Shown here piece after piece: positions 18,014 to 26,113 of a stretch of 64,000 nt of DNA. Origin of the DNA: an uncultured Lachnospiraceae bacterium (GTDB lineage Bacteria; Bacillota; Clostridia; Lachnospirales; Lachnospiraceae); contig CAJTXP010000017.1 of the NCBI GenBank assembly GCA_910583615.1, positions 11,631-75,630 of the forward strand, written 5' to 3'. Under the pieces are notes generated by a model. It did not search any database, was not told where the DNA came from, and saw nothing but the letters and a program-made list of their open reading frames with translations. The position numbers were made by a program, and so were the translations under genes. Positions within the stretch are counted from its first letter, which is position 1. Every line of letters starts with the position of its first letter.

Positions 18014-19789
18014 ATGAGCAGGAAAAAGGTTGGAATAATTTGTATCACAGTCGTTTTGATTTGGGTTTTTGCGAGTATTGGCATATTTTTTCAGAAATGG
18101 AATCAGCATCGGATATTAACAGAGAATCTTCAGCTGGGTGAGCAGTATCTGTTGGAAGAAGATTACGAAGCAGCCATCGTTGCATTTACAAAAGTGATAG
18201 AGACGGATCCTAAGTGTGTGGAAGGTTATACCGGACTGGCGGATATTTATCTGTTGCTTGGCGATTATGACAAAGCTTTGGAAATTATAGAGAAGGGACA
18301 GGCAGAGACGGGAAATACAGAAGTGTTCGCTTCTTATTTTGAACGGATTGGAAACCGGACAGAGAATACAGAATTATCAGATTTACCAGAAGAGAAGATT
18401 GAAACACTCCTGAAATTTTTATATTATGAAGAAATTGGTAATGGATACGCATATGATCTGAAAAACATGCCGATTGAAGAGAGGGCCTGGTTGACGGCGC
18501 TGTGCATGTCAGATGATGTATTTGACCTCTGTACGGACCGTATGGAAATGCCGGAGCTTTCGGAAGACGGGATTCCTGCAGCTCCAGAAGAAAATGTTAA
18601 TCGTTTTCTTGAGGACTGTACAGGAACAGATCTGGCAGGATATTTGTACGATGGCTCCGCTCCACTCATAAAAGAAGGCGAGATGATGGCTTTTGGCGGC
18701 GGAGAGTGGGGGACGGCATATCCTTTTGCACGGATTGAGGAGGTAAATGCTGTTGACAGCAATCATATTCTCCTGAATGGAACTGTAGGATGGGAGGGAG
18801 AGAGCGAAGAAACAGGTTACAGGTTCGAAGTGACAGAGGAAAGAACTTTTGAAGCGCTGTTGGAAAGAACCGCTTCTGCCTATCTGGATGGATACACAAT
18901 TATCAGTTTTCAATATAATTCTGAAGAGATTGAAAATGAAGATGAAGATGGCAGCATGGAAAGTCATGAGACAGCAGAGCCTGAGGGCATCTCAGAAGAA
19001 AATCTTCGGAATATTTTTACAGAGTATACAGGCGGAGATCCGGTACTGTTTTATTGTGATGATTACGATGGGAACGGGACTTATGAGGCATTTGCTTTGT
19101 CAGGATCTGTAGATAATGAATATGAGGATGTTTATGAAGGAAATCTGTATTTTGTAGATCAACAGGGGATACAGGAGCTTTTAGAATGGGACGCTTACGT
19201 TCAGGGAACGGAATCCATAATGAATTTTGGAACTGAAAAGTATTTTGTGATTGGGAAATATTTTGCAACGGGAAATCTTTCTTATATATGGGGAGTAAAA
19301 GACAAAACTGTGTTTCAGCCGGAACTGTCGGGAAAGGGTATGAGTGTAAGGCAGACAGGAGAGAATACGCTGACGGTTATCTGTGATACATATGATGGAG
19401 AATATGATGAAACAGGCGATATGTATCTTGGACATACATGGAAACCTTATTATTTATACTGGGATGGAGATTTTAAAGAATACGGCGGTATTTCAATCAC
19501 TGAGGAACAGTTGATGGCCTGCAGAGGCGGACAGGATATCCTGGATCAGATCCATGCGCTGGGCGGAGAGATTACAGATATTTTCTGGAGACAGAACGGA
19601 ATTATTAATATCAATTATAATATAGGACCGAAACGTGAAAATGCGACTTTACTGCGTGAAGGTGATCGGGTACGTTTACAGAGAGCTTATGGAGAAGGAG
19701 AGATAGAAGATATAAGAGATTCCAGTTTTGAAGGATCATACGTAGAAGCGTTTATTCCAACGATTGCCACATATCCGGAAAGATTCTGA
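18014..19789 (+). CDS. Membrane-anchored TPR protein
   Basis: 591 residues; ATG at 18014 behind CGGGGAG. An N-terminal membrane helix (about 5-27) is followed by tetratricopeptide repeats (about 35-105), with GEQYLLEEDYEAAIVAFTKV and a second unit ending GDYDKALEII, then about 480 residues of mixed fold I do not recognise. The helix is probably an uncleaved signal anchor, placing the bulk outside. The TPR part closely resembles that of the lipoprotein at 22134. It sits 25 bases after a strong terminator and 20 bases before the second kinase, so it probably shares a transcript with the kinase. TPRs mediate protein contacts; the partner may be the kinase's own external TPRs (inference). Confidence 0.75.
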   Translation: MSRKKVGIICITVVLIWVFASIGIFFQKWNQHRILTENLQLGEQYLLEEDYEAAIVAFTKVIETDPKCVEGYTGLADIYLLLGDYDKALEIIEKGQAETGNTEVFASYFERIGNRTENTELSDLPEEKIETLLKFLYYEEIGNGYAYDLKNMPIEERAWLTALCMSDDVFDLCTDRMEMPELSEDGIPAAPEENVNRFLEDCTGTDLAGYLYDGSAPLIKEGEMMAFGGGEWGTAYPFARIEEVNAVDSNHILLNGTVGWEGESEETGYRFEVTEERTFEALLERTASAYLDGYTIISFQYNSEEIENEDEDGSMESHETAEPEGISEENLRNIFTEYTGGDPVLFYCDDYDGNGTYEAFALSGSVDNEYEDVYEGNLYFVDQQGIQELLEWDAYVQGTESIMNFGTEKYFVIGKYFATGNLSYIWGVKDKTVFQPELSGKGMSVRQTGENTLTVICDTYDGEYDETGDMYLGHTWKPYYLYWDGDFKEYGGISITEEQLMACRGGQDILDQIHALGGEITDIFWRQNGIININYNIGPKRENATLLREGDRVRLQRAYGEGEIEDIRDSSFEGSYVEAFIPTIATYPERF

Positions 19790-19809
19790 CAGGAAAGGAG
19801 ACAGAAGCG

Positions 19810-21978
19810 ATGGAAAAGGGCAGAAAACTGAATGACACCTATACGCTGATGGATGAAATTGGTTCCGGCGGAGGCGGAGTGGTATATCGGGCATATCATG
19901 AAAGACTTCGTGTCGACGTGGTGGTAAAAAAGATTAAGGAAAATGTTAAAGGTATCTTGGAAAGCCGTGCAGAAGCCGATATTTTGAAAAATATCAAGCA
20001 CACGTATCTTCCAAGAGTCTATGATTTTCTGGAAATTGATCATGAAGTATATACTGTTATGGATTATATTCCGGGAAAGAGTCTGGATAAGGCATTGAAG
20101 GAAACACGTCGATTCCCGCAGAAACAGGTTCTGGAATGGGCGACAGAGCTTGCGGAAGCACTGGAGTATCTGCACAGTCAGAAGCCTCCGATTATCCACA
20201 GTGATATCAAGCCGGCCAATATCATGCTGACACCGGAGGGAAGAATCTGCCTGATAGATTTTAATATCTCTCTGGCGTTTGATAACAGTATGAAAACATC
20301 CACGGGAATCAGCGGCGGTTATTCGCCGCCGGAACAGTATGCAGATTTGTCATTCTATCAGAGATATGCAAAACAATTTGAAAGACAAAATACAGTGCAG
20401 GAAACAAAGACCATGTCTGTAGATCAGAGTACTGCCACCATGCAGGATGGGAAAGCTGGAAGGAAAACTGACCGGGAGGCAGAAGAAACTGCGGTGGCAC
20501 GGACAGTAAGAAATGTGGTCGGCAGCGGAGTCGATGAACGTTCAGACATTTACAGTCTTGGCGCAACCTTGTACCATCTTTTGACCGGAATGAATCCAGG
20601 GAATGATTTTGAGAAAATTGTTCCCATTGATCAGTGTGGGGCAGAGCTGAGTGAAGGATTTGTCCATATCATAAAAAAGATGATGGAATTCGATCCGGAT
20701 GACCGCTATCAGAACGGAGGGGAACTTCTGTATGCACTGCGAAATATTTATAAGCTGGATACAGAGTATCAGAATGATCAAAAGAGGAACAGAAACCGAA
20801 AAATACTGATTGCAGCGCTGTATCTGTCCGGTGCAGTAATTCTGGGAAGCGGCTGGGTTATCCGCCAGAGGGAACTGGACACAGAATACAATCGTAATAT
20901 TGCGCAGGCAGAGGAATATCTGGCATCGGGAAATCTGGATGAAATGTCTGCAGTTTTGCAGGAAGCAATGCAGATTCGTCCTGAAAGGATGGAGGCTTAT
21001 GCAGAGGAAGCACTTCGGCTCTATCACTCAGGAAGCTACGAAGACTGTATCAGTTACAGTACAGATATTTTGTTAAACCCGGTTTATCGGGTAAAGAATG
21101 AGACGGATGAAGCGATACTTGGAAATATTTATTATGTACTGGGAAACTGTTATATGGAAAAAGAAGATTTTTCCAACGCAGAACTGAATCTGAAACATGC
21201 AATCGCTCAGTATGGGCAGAACAGTCTGTATTATAGAGACTTTGCCATCTCTCTGGCAAAACAGGGAAAGATCCAGGAAGCGGAAACTGCATTGGACACA
21301 GCAGTTTCTCTTGGACTGGGCGAAGATTCGATCTACATGGTACAGGGAGAGATTTCCTGTGCAAAAGGCGAATATGAAAAAGCGGAAGAACAGCTTCTTT
21401 GCGCAGTGTCTACAGCAGAAGAAGAGATATTACGAAAAAGAGCGGTCCTTCTGTGCGACCGGGTCTATCAGGAACTTGGGGTGAACTGGATCGATCAGGA
21501 GATTGCATTGCTGGAACGGGAAGAAAATCGTTTTGACAGCGCCGCTTCAGCCATGAATATTCGTGAACGGCTGGCAGATGCCTTTGTACGTAAAGCAGAA
21601 TCAGAAGAAAGCGACAGCCATGAATATTATGAGAAAGCTGTTGAATGTTTTCAGTCTTTATATGAGAACGGATATGCGACCAGACAGATAATGGAAAATA
21701 TTGCGGTTCTCTATGAGCAGATGAATGAATATGAGAAAGCGGCGGACATGCTGACACAGATGATGGAGAAATATCCGGAAAGTTATGTGTGCTATAAGCG
21801 GTTTGCTTATCTGGAGGCAGATATCCAGCAGCATAAAAAGAATACAGATCGGGATTATCATAAAATGAAGGAATATTATGAACGGGCAAAAGAACTTTAT
21901 GACAGTCAGGATAACGATCAGGAGATGGAGATGCTGGATCAGATGATGCTGGATTTGAAAGACGGAAACTGGCTGTAA
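19810..21978 (+). CDS. Membrane Ser/Thr protein kinase with extracytoplasmic TPRs
   Basis: 722-residue Hanks-type kinase. Kinase domain at about 10-310: glycine loop GSGGGGVVY (about 17-25), catalytic Lys in VVVKK (about 40), HSDIKPANIM (about 131), DFN (about 150), SPPEQY, a variable linker and DERSDIYSLGATLYHLLTG. As in the kinase at 2456, HRD reads HSD and DFG reads DFN, with both catalytic aspartates kept. Membrane helix at about 332-351, then about 370 residues of TPR-type helical repeats predicted outside. ATG at 19810 follows AGGAAAGGAGA. Twenty-one bases after it comes a 45-residue membrane protein, then a TPR lipoprotein. The different external domain from kinase 1 implies a different input signal. 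Confidence 0.92.
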   Translation: MEKGRKLNDTYTLMDEIGSGGGGVVYRAYHERLRVDVVVKKIKENVKGILESRAEADILKNIKHTYLPRVYDFLEIDHEVYTVMDYIPGKSLDKALKETRRFPQKQVLEWATELAEALEYLHSQKPPIIHSDIKPANIMLTPEGRICLIDFNISLAFDNSMKTSTGISGGYSPPEQYADLSFYQRYAKQFERQNTVQETKTMSVDQSTATMQDGKAGRKTDREAEETAVARTVRNVVGSGVDERSDIYSLGATLYHLLTGMNPGNDFEKIVPIDQCGAELSEGFVHIIKKMMEFDPDDRYQNGGELLYALRNIYKLDTEYQNDQKRNRNRKILIAALYLSGAVILGSGWVIRQRELDTEYNRNIAQAEEYLASGNLDEMSAVLQEAMQIRPERMEAYAEEALRLYHSGSYEDCISYSTDILLNPVYRVKNETDEAILGNIYYVLGNCYMEKEDFSNAELNLKHAIAQYGQNSLYYRDFAISLAKQGKIQEAETALDTAVSLGLGEDSIYMVQGEISCAKGEYEKAEEQLLCAVSTAEEEILRKRAVLLCDRVYQELGVNWIDQEIALLEREENRFDSAASAMNIRERLADAFVRKAESEESDSHEYYEKAVECFQSLYENGYATRQIMENIAVLYEQMNEYEKAADMLTQMMEKYPESYVCYKRFAYLEADIQQHKKNTDRDYHKMKEYYERAKELYDSQDNDQEMEMLDQMMLDLKDGNWL

Positions 21979-21999
21979 AAAGTGCGAAAAGGAGAGACG

Positions 22000-22137
22000 A
22001 TGACTGCAGGAATGATGATTATGGGTATCGGAGCAGCGATTCTGGGAATGGCGTTTTTGATGATGGTGATAACAGCAGTAACTGCTCCGGCCAGAAAGCG
22101 GAAGATAGAGCAGAAAATGAAGGAGATTTATGGATGA
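22000..22137 (+). CDS. 45-residue single-helix membrane protein
   Basis: Tiny gene with AAAGGAGAG eight bases before ATG 22000. One hydrophobic helix (about residues 5-29, rich in Met, Gly and Ala) is followed by a basic amphipathic tail (ARKRKIEQKMKEIYG). It begins 21 bases after the kinase stop and its own stop overlaps the lipoprotein start (ATGA), so the three genes look coupled. Same build as the 52-residue protein beside kinase 1. No family known to me. Confidence 0.65.
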   Translation: MTAGMMIMGIGAAILGMAFLMMVITAVTAPARKRKIEQKMKEIYG

Positions 22138-23222
22138 GGAAGAGAATGGATGGAATTGCAGGATTTTTAACAGTTGCTGTTTTATTTTTGATCATATTAC
22201 TTTTATTGACAGGTTGTGGAAAAAGTACGGATACAGTCGTAGACTGGAAGGAACAATATGATCTTGGCATACGGTATCTGGAGGAAGAAAATTATGAACA
22301 GGCAATCGTTGCTTTTACAGCAGCAATTGAGATTGATCCAAATCAGCCCGAAGTCTATGTGGCACGTGGAAGAGCTTATGTTCTTAGAGGTGAAACAGAA
22401 GAAAATCTGTCATTGGCGCAGGCAGATTACGAGATGGCGATAAACCTGGATGAGACATTTGCAGAAGCATATCTGGGGCTGGCAGATATTTATATCAGGA
22501 AGGGAGAATATGAAAGAGCGTTAGAAATCTTACAAGAAGGTCTGGAAAAGACAGGAGGAGATGAAAATATTAAAAATAAAATTGCGGAAATAGAAAGCGG
22601 GAATATTACGGATTCTGAAAATAAAGTAAGAAAGGTATCGGGCTATGATGAGACAGGAAACTTACTCTATTATTATGTTTATTTCTATAATGAAACCGGA
22701 CAGATAAATCGTAAAATTGCATATGATAAAGATGATATGCAGACAGGGGATGTGAATGTCCTTTACGACGAGAACGGAAATTGTATTCAAGACTGGTGTA
22801 GTATGTTTGGGACAGGAGAAATAGTCGGAAGATGTATTCAGGAGTATGATTCGAAAGGAAATGTTATAAAAACTACAGACTATGATTTATACGAGGATAC
22901 GTTTAGAGGATATCAAACTTATGAATATGATGATGCCGGAAATCTGATGCGATTTGATGAATATAATGCAACAGGGAGAAAGTATTATTATCATATATTA
23001 GAGACAGATTCTGACGGAAATGAAATTGATTATGTATATACACCTGAAGGAATATTAGAAGATTATTCAATTAATGAATATGATGAAAATAAAAATTTGA
23101 TCAAAGGCAGCAATTATAATTCGGAAGGAATATTACTGGAATATTCAATTTATGAATATGATGATGAGGGAAACCAAATTAGTGAACATTATTATACTGA
23201 AGAAGCAGAAAGCGAAGAGTAA
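22134..23222 (+). CDS. TPR lipoprotein with YD-like repeats
   Basis: 362 residues. Type II signal peptide with lipobox LLTGC (Cys about 28), so the mature protein is lipid-anchored on the outer membrane face. TPR units follow (about 38-155, GIRYLEEENYEQAIVAFTAA, GEYERALEIL). The C-terminal 200 residues carry repeated Tyr-Asp/Gly units (YDETGNLLYYYVYFY, YEYDDAGNLMRFDEY, IYEYDDEGNQI) that resemble YD/RHS-type or MORN-like beta repeats. Start overlaps the preceding 45-residue gene by four bases. Paralogous TPR region to the protein at 18014. Probably an extracytoplasmic partner of the second kinase (inference). Last gene of the island. Confidence 0.8.
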   Translation: MRKRMDGIAGFLTVAVLFLIILLLLTGCGKSTDTVVDWKEQYDLGIRYLEEENYEQAIVAFTAAIEIDPNQPEVYVARGRAYVLRGETEENLSLAQADYEMAINLDETFAEAYLGLADIYIRKGEYERALEILQEGLEKTGGDENIKNKIAEIESGNITDSENKVRKVSGYDETGNLLYYYVYFYNETGQINRKIAYDKDDMQTGDVNVLYDENGNCIQDWCSMFGTGEIVGRCIQEYDSKGNVIKTTDYDLYEDTFRGYQTYEYDDAGNLMRFDEYNATGRKYYYHILETDSDGNEIDYVYTPEGILEDYSINEYDENKNLIKGSNYNSEGILLEYSIYEYDDEGNQISEHYYTEEAESEE

Positions 23223-23288
23223 AGATTAACTTGAAAACGTTTTATCAACAGACTATAATAAAAACCATCAAACATCAGGAGGGATACC

Positions 23289-23798
23289 ATGAGTCTTGAT
23301 CTTCAAATCATGGACATGGCCGGGGGCCCGCCGGATCATTCAACCGTAATTACGAATTTTGTGAATATGGTTTACAATCAGTTGAAGGACAGTACCTGCA
23401 GGGTCTATCCGGATAATGTGCAGTACCGGTGGAAAATGCGTGACGGAAGCGAAAAAAATGTGATTCCGGACGCCTCGATCAATTGTCAGATCAGAAGCAG
23501 AAAAGGCAACAGTTTCCTGAATGCTCCGCAGTTTGTATTGGAGGTTCTGTCTCCTTCCACTGCAAAATATGACCGGACAGAGAAAAAAGAGATTTATCGG
23601 ACGGAAGAAATTCCGGAATACTGGATCATTGACATTCCAGGACGCACTATTGAGATTTATGATCTGGATTATGAAGGACAGGAACCACGATATTATCTGA
23701 TGGATACCGTAAAAAGTGAAAACAGCGAAAATCTGCATCTGATTCATTTTCCGCATATCCGAATTGATTTTGAACAGCTGTTTGATGGAGTGGAATAG
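23289..23798 (+). CDS. Uma2-family (DUF820) restriction-endonuclease-fold protein
   Basis: 169 residues; ATG behind CAGGAGGGAT. Recognisable Uma2 features: VIPDASINC (the PD of a PD-(D/E)XK fold), FVLEVLSPSTAKYDRTEKK (E-x-x-S-P-S-T with downstream Asp and Lys) and EYWIIDIPGRTIEIY. The family has a nuclease fold, is abundant in cyanobacteria and Firmicutes, and has no settled function. It stands alone between the signalling island and a toxin-antitoxin pair on the other strand, with 16 bases between its stop and the convergent toxin stop. Confidence 0.85.
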   Translation: MSLDLQIMDMAGGPPDHSTVITNFVNMVYNQLKDSTCRVYPDNVQYRWKMRDGSEKNVIPDASINCQIRSRKGNSFLNAPQFVLEVLSPSTAKYDRTEKKEIYRTEEIPEYWIIDIPGRTIEIYDLDYEGQEPRYYLMDTVKSENSENLHLIHFPHIRIDFEQLFDGVE

Positions 23799-23814
23799 AA
23801 ATATTATTCTTTTG

Positions 23815-24132
23815 TTACCTGACAAGCCAGCTGTAATCCTTGCGGCAATCAAGGATATAATCCACATATACCGTATCATCCTGGATTTGGTAAAGAATAA
23901 GATACCACTTTTCAATAAACATTTTGCGGTATTTATTTGGTTTGATATACAGTTCATCAAAAAAAGGGAAACGCTGTGGCATCTGGGAAAGAGAATGCAT
24001 AGAGGTCATAATCTCTTTCTTTTTTGCCGAAGCTGCCTGTTTGTTGACCTGTGCCATAAAGCGGATATGTGTTCCCAACATTCTTTTTGCCCTGTCGGAA
24101 ACAACAACTTTGTATTTCCTGCTGTCTGCCAT
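23815..24132 (-). CDS. RelE/ParE-superfamily toxin
   Basis: 105 residues, basic and compact: VVVSDRAKRMLGTHIRFMAQ near the N-terminus, then PQRFPFFDELYIKPNKYRKM and a C-terminal YQIQDDTVYVDYILDCR strand pair, the typical RelE/ParE layout. It begins three bases after the antitoxin stop, the normal antitoxin-toxin order. By family it would act as an mRNA interferase or gyrase poison; the subtype cannot be told from sequence alone. Confidence 0.85.
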   Translation of the reverse strand: MADSRKYKVVVSDRAKRMLGTHIRFMAQVNKQAASAKKKEIMTSMHSLSQMPQRFPFFDELYIKPNKYRKMFIEKWYLILYQIQDDTVYVDYILDCRKDYSWLVR

Positions 24133-24135
24133 ATG

Positions 24136-24402
24136 TTATACCTCGGCAATGATTTCATCAAGATAGGCGTCAAGTTCGTCAAGAGTGCAGCCGCTTTTTC
24201 CTGCAATCCTGTCCTCCTCAATGGCCAGCAGTTCCTCACGGAGTTTAAGCATTTTTTCCCTGCGATTGTAAGTTTCGATGTCCATAACAACCAAATCTCC
24301 CTCACCGTTCCTGGTAAGAAAAATTGGCTCTGCGGTTTTTCTGCACATATCAGCAATCTCGTTGTAATTTTTGCGAATCGCTGCGGATGGACGAATATTC
24401 AT
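24136..24402 (-). CDS. Phd/YefM-family antitoxin
   Basis: 88 residues with the family's N-terminal DNA-binding part: MNIRPSAAIRKNYNEIADMC, then EPIFLTRNGEGDLVVMDIETYN, and an acidic C-terminal helix that would neutralise the toxin. ATG at 24402 has CAAGGAGGTG upstream and a near-consensus promoter at 24447-24475. By family knowledge such antitoxins repress their own promoter. Confidence 0.88.
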   Translation of the reverse strand: MNIRPSAAIRKNYNEIADMCRKTAEPIFLTRNGEGDLVVMDIETYNRREKMLKLREELLAIEEDRIAGKSGCTLDELDAYLDEIIAEV

Positions 24403-24446
24403 AATGACACCTCCTTGATTTGCAGAAGTAGTAGTATTTTATTCAT

Positions 24447-24475
24447 ATTATATTCATTTCATACAACAAAGTCAA
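24447..24475 (-). promoter_or_regulatory. Sigma-A promoter of the toxin-antitoxin operon
   Basis: On the minus strand: TTGACT (24475-24470), 17-base spacer, TATAAT (24452-24447). Direct repeats TATTCAT at 24440-24446 and 24451-24457 (11-base period) overlap the -10 and are candidate antitoxin binding sites. Confidence 0.85.
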
Positions 24476-24484
24476 CAGAACTGC

Positions 24485-24494
24485 AGAGAATATA
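24485..24494. repeat. Left target-site duplication of the IS
   Basis: AGAGAATATA, identical to 25998-26007 on the other side of the element. Confidence 0.92.
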
Positions 24495-24566
24495 CAGGTT
24501 AAACTTATAAACTGTTATGCACCGCAGCACCATTTCTGGTGCTGCTTAAAAATATAAAGAAGTGAT

Positions 24567-25879
24567 TTATTTTGCGGGAGATTTCCCCTTTGACTCTAAC
24601 GCTTCTCTAATGCTGTCTACATCTAACATAGACAGCATTCTTTCTGCCCCTTTTTCGTAATCCAGTGACAGTTCGTAACGGATTCTTTTCATACTCAGTT
24701 TGTAGCTGTTCTTTACCAGTCCCAGAATTGACAGCACGATCTTTTTCATGGTCTGGAGATTTTTTGCCCCATTTCTTGCCATGCTTGTATTCTTATCGTC
24801 CCTGAACGTGAAATCCATCTGCCAGTGGAGCCTGTTCTCCACTCCCCAGTGCCTGCGGGCCGCTCTTTCAAATTCTTCTGCATCTTCCCCTATGCTACAT
24901 ATATAGCAACGCCACTCATCTTCCTGGCTTCCGTCTCGCCTCTTCAGCTTTTTATGCACCAGCCCAAAACTCCTGAGCCCTTTCCACTTTTTCCTCTCGC
25001 TGTACCATCCTGTATCTTCTGTGATATAGTACTCCCTCGTGGCGATCCCTCCATGTTCTGCTTCCACGGTCTTCTTATAACAGCCTTCCTTTTCTTTCAG
25101 CGCTTCCCTGTATTCCTTCGTAAAGAACAACTTCACTTCTTCATAGAAGAGCGTCTGGTTCCCTTTCAGCGCCAGCACATAGTCTCCTTTTGCGTCTATG
25201 ATCGTTTCCGCAGTCCCTTTCTGACAGTTCATCGCATCCGCGGTTACGATCGTCCCTTTTGGGTCCATCAGGCGCAGTACCTCCTGGGCTGCGGGTATTT
25301 CGTTCGTTTTTCGCTGATGTATCTCTGGGCCAGGCACATCCCATAATCATCCGAATAGACATTCAGCGTCTGCAGGGCCTTCACTTTCCCATCTCCCGTG
25401 TCTTTTCTGCCGGAACCACAGCTTACTTTCCCATCTACACAGACCACGCTCTTTTCATGGAGCCTCCCTGGCTCCCCTGTCAGGCCTATGATCCCGTCCA
25501 CTGTGCGCAGCAGGATCCCTACTGTGACCTGGAAGAAATGGTCTGTGCTGATGTTGCTGAACACCACACGGTATGTATCATCGGTAGGCACGCCGAACGG
25601 AAGTTCCAGGTACCTGCGAAGCCATTTTTCCTTGCTTTTTCCAAAGCTTTCAATCTCACCCCATTCATTTGCGTTCCCCAGCACCGCAAAAAAGACAATC
25701 ATAATGATATCTCCCAACAGATGGTGGATATAGGAGGAATGCCGGTAATCCTGCACCGCATCTGCGTGCTTTTTGATCTCCCTTATCAGCGCATCATTTT
25801 CCATGACTGTTTCCGGGGATATCCCATTTTCCTGGAATGTGTTATGAAGCTCTTCCAGCCTCGTTGTTTTCTTCGCCAT
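24567..25879 (-). pseudogene. ISAs1-family DDE transposase, frameshifted
   Basis: The family's usual length of about 370-440 residues is split over two frames. The upstream part (25879-25268) begins MAKKTTRLEELHNTFQ and includes DDTYRVVFSNIS and CVDGKVSCGSGRK (first catalytic Asp region). The downstream part (from about 25310 to 24567) continues KTNEIPAAQEVLRLMDPKG, then VTADAMNCQ, GDYVLALKGNQ and RRHWGVENRLHWQMDF with the late catalytic Glu. The frames join at an A5 run near 25306-25310 (minus strand GCGAAAAACG); one extra A would restore a continuous protein. Either a one-base deletion killed the gene, or a -1 slip on the A run expresses it, or it is a sequencing error. Confidence 0.85.
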
Positions 25880-25938
25880 AATATCATCTCCTGATATAAT
25901 TATTTAGGTGACAAATATATCAAATCAGAATAAAAAAT

Positions 25939-25964
25939 GGAACAGAAAGTTGAGTTTCTGTTCC
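25939..25964. other. Perfect 10-bp hairpin at the upstream end of the IS
   Basis: GGAACAGAAA, six-base loop, TTTCTGTTCC. It lies between the right inverted repeat and the transposase start. In other IS families such hairpins shield the transposase gene from transcription entering from outside; that role here is inference. Confidence 0.7.
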
Positions 25965-25997
25965 GTAACATTTTTGTAACTTTATAAGTTTATCCTG

Positions 25998-26007
25998 AGA
26001 GAATATA
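25998..26007. repeat. Right target-site duplication of the IS
   Basis: AGAGAATATA, identical to 24485-24494. Confidence 0.92.
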
Positions 26008-26020
26008 TTTGTTTCATACT

Positions 26021-26107
26021 GCGGATTCGTTACCTTTCACGTGTCGGCCGGTGTTCAGCCTGGTGAGGGCATCCGGCCGGCGTAGGTGTGAACGGTAACG
26101 CGGATTC
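26021..26107. repeat. Long imperfect hairpin flanked by 8-bp direct repeats
   Basis: Arms 26028-26051 and 26073-26100 pair over about 20 bases (CGTTACC...GGCCGG with CCGGCC...GGTAACG), with a few unpaired bases and a 21-base loop. The identical octamer GCGGATTC borders the structure at 26021-26028 and 26100-26107. It lies 6-93 bases beyond the stop of the minus-strand ATPase gene and could act as its transcript end, although there is no T run. The flanking repeats also allow a small mobile element. Confidence 0.6.
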
Positions 26108-26113
26108 CGGAAA

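Larger units (their letters stand above)
24495..25997 (-). mobile_element. Complete ISAs1-type insertion sequence, 1503 bp
   Basis: Ends are inverted repeats of 19 bases matching at 17 positions: CAGGTTAAACTTATAAACT at 24495-24513 and CAGGATAAACTTATAAAGT (minus strand) at 25997-25979. Both ends are flanked by the same 10 bases, AGAGAATATA, at 24485-24494 and 25998-26007, a perfect target-site duplication in the range known for this family. It encodes one frameshifted transposase. An 8-bp hairpin (24524-24545) and a 10-bp hairpin (25939-25964) lie just inside the ends. The intact duplication indicates a fairly recent insertion upstream of the toxin-antitoxin promoter. Confidence 0.93.

Noticed and set aside
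23232..23245. Catabolite-responsive (cre) site TGAAAACGTTTTAT before the Uma2 gene
   Set aside because: Matches the first part of the cre consensus only; the last two positions fail and the neighbouring gene is not a carbon-metabolism gene.
25296..25320. Programmed -1 frameshift as the normal way to make this transposase
   Set aside because: The A5 run is shorter than usual slippery sites and ISAs1-type transposases are usually one frame; kept as an open alternative only.
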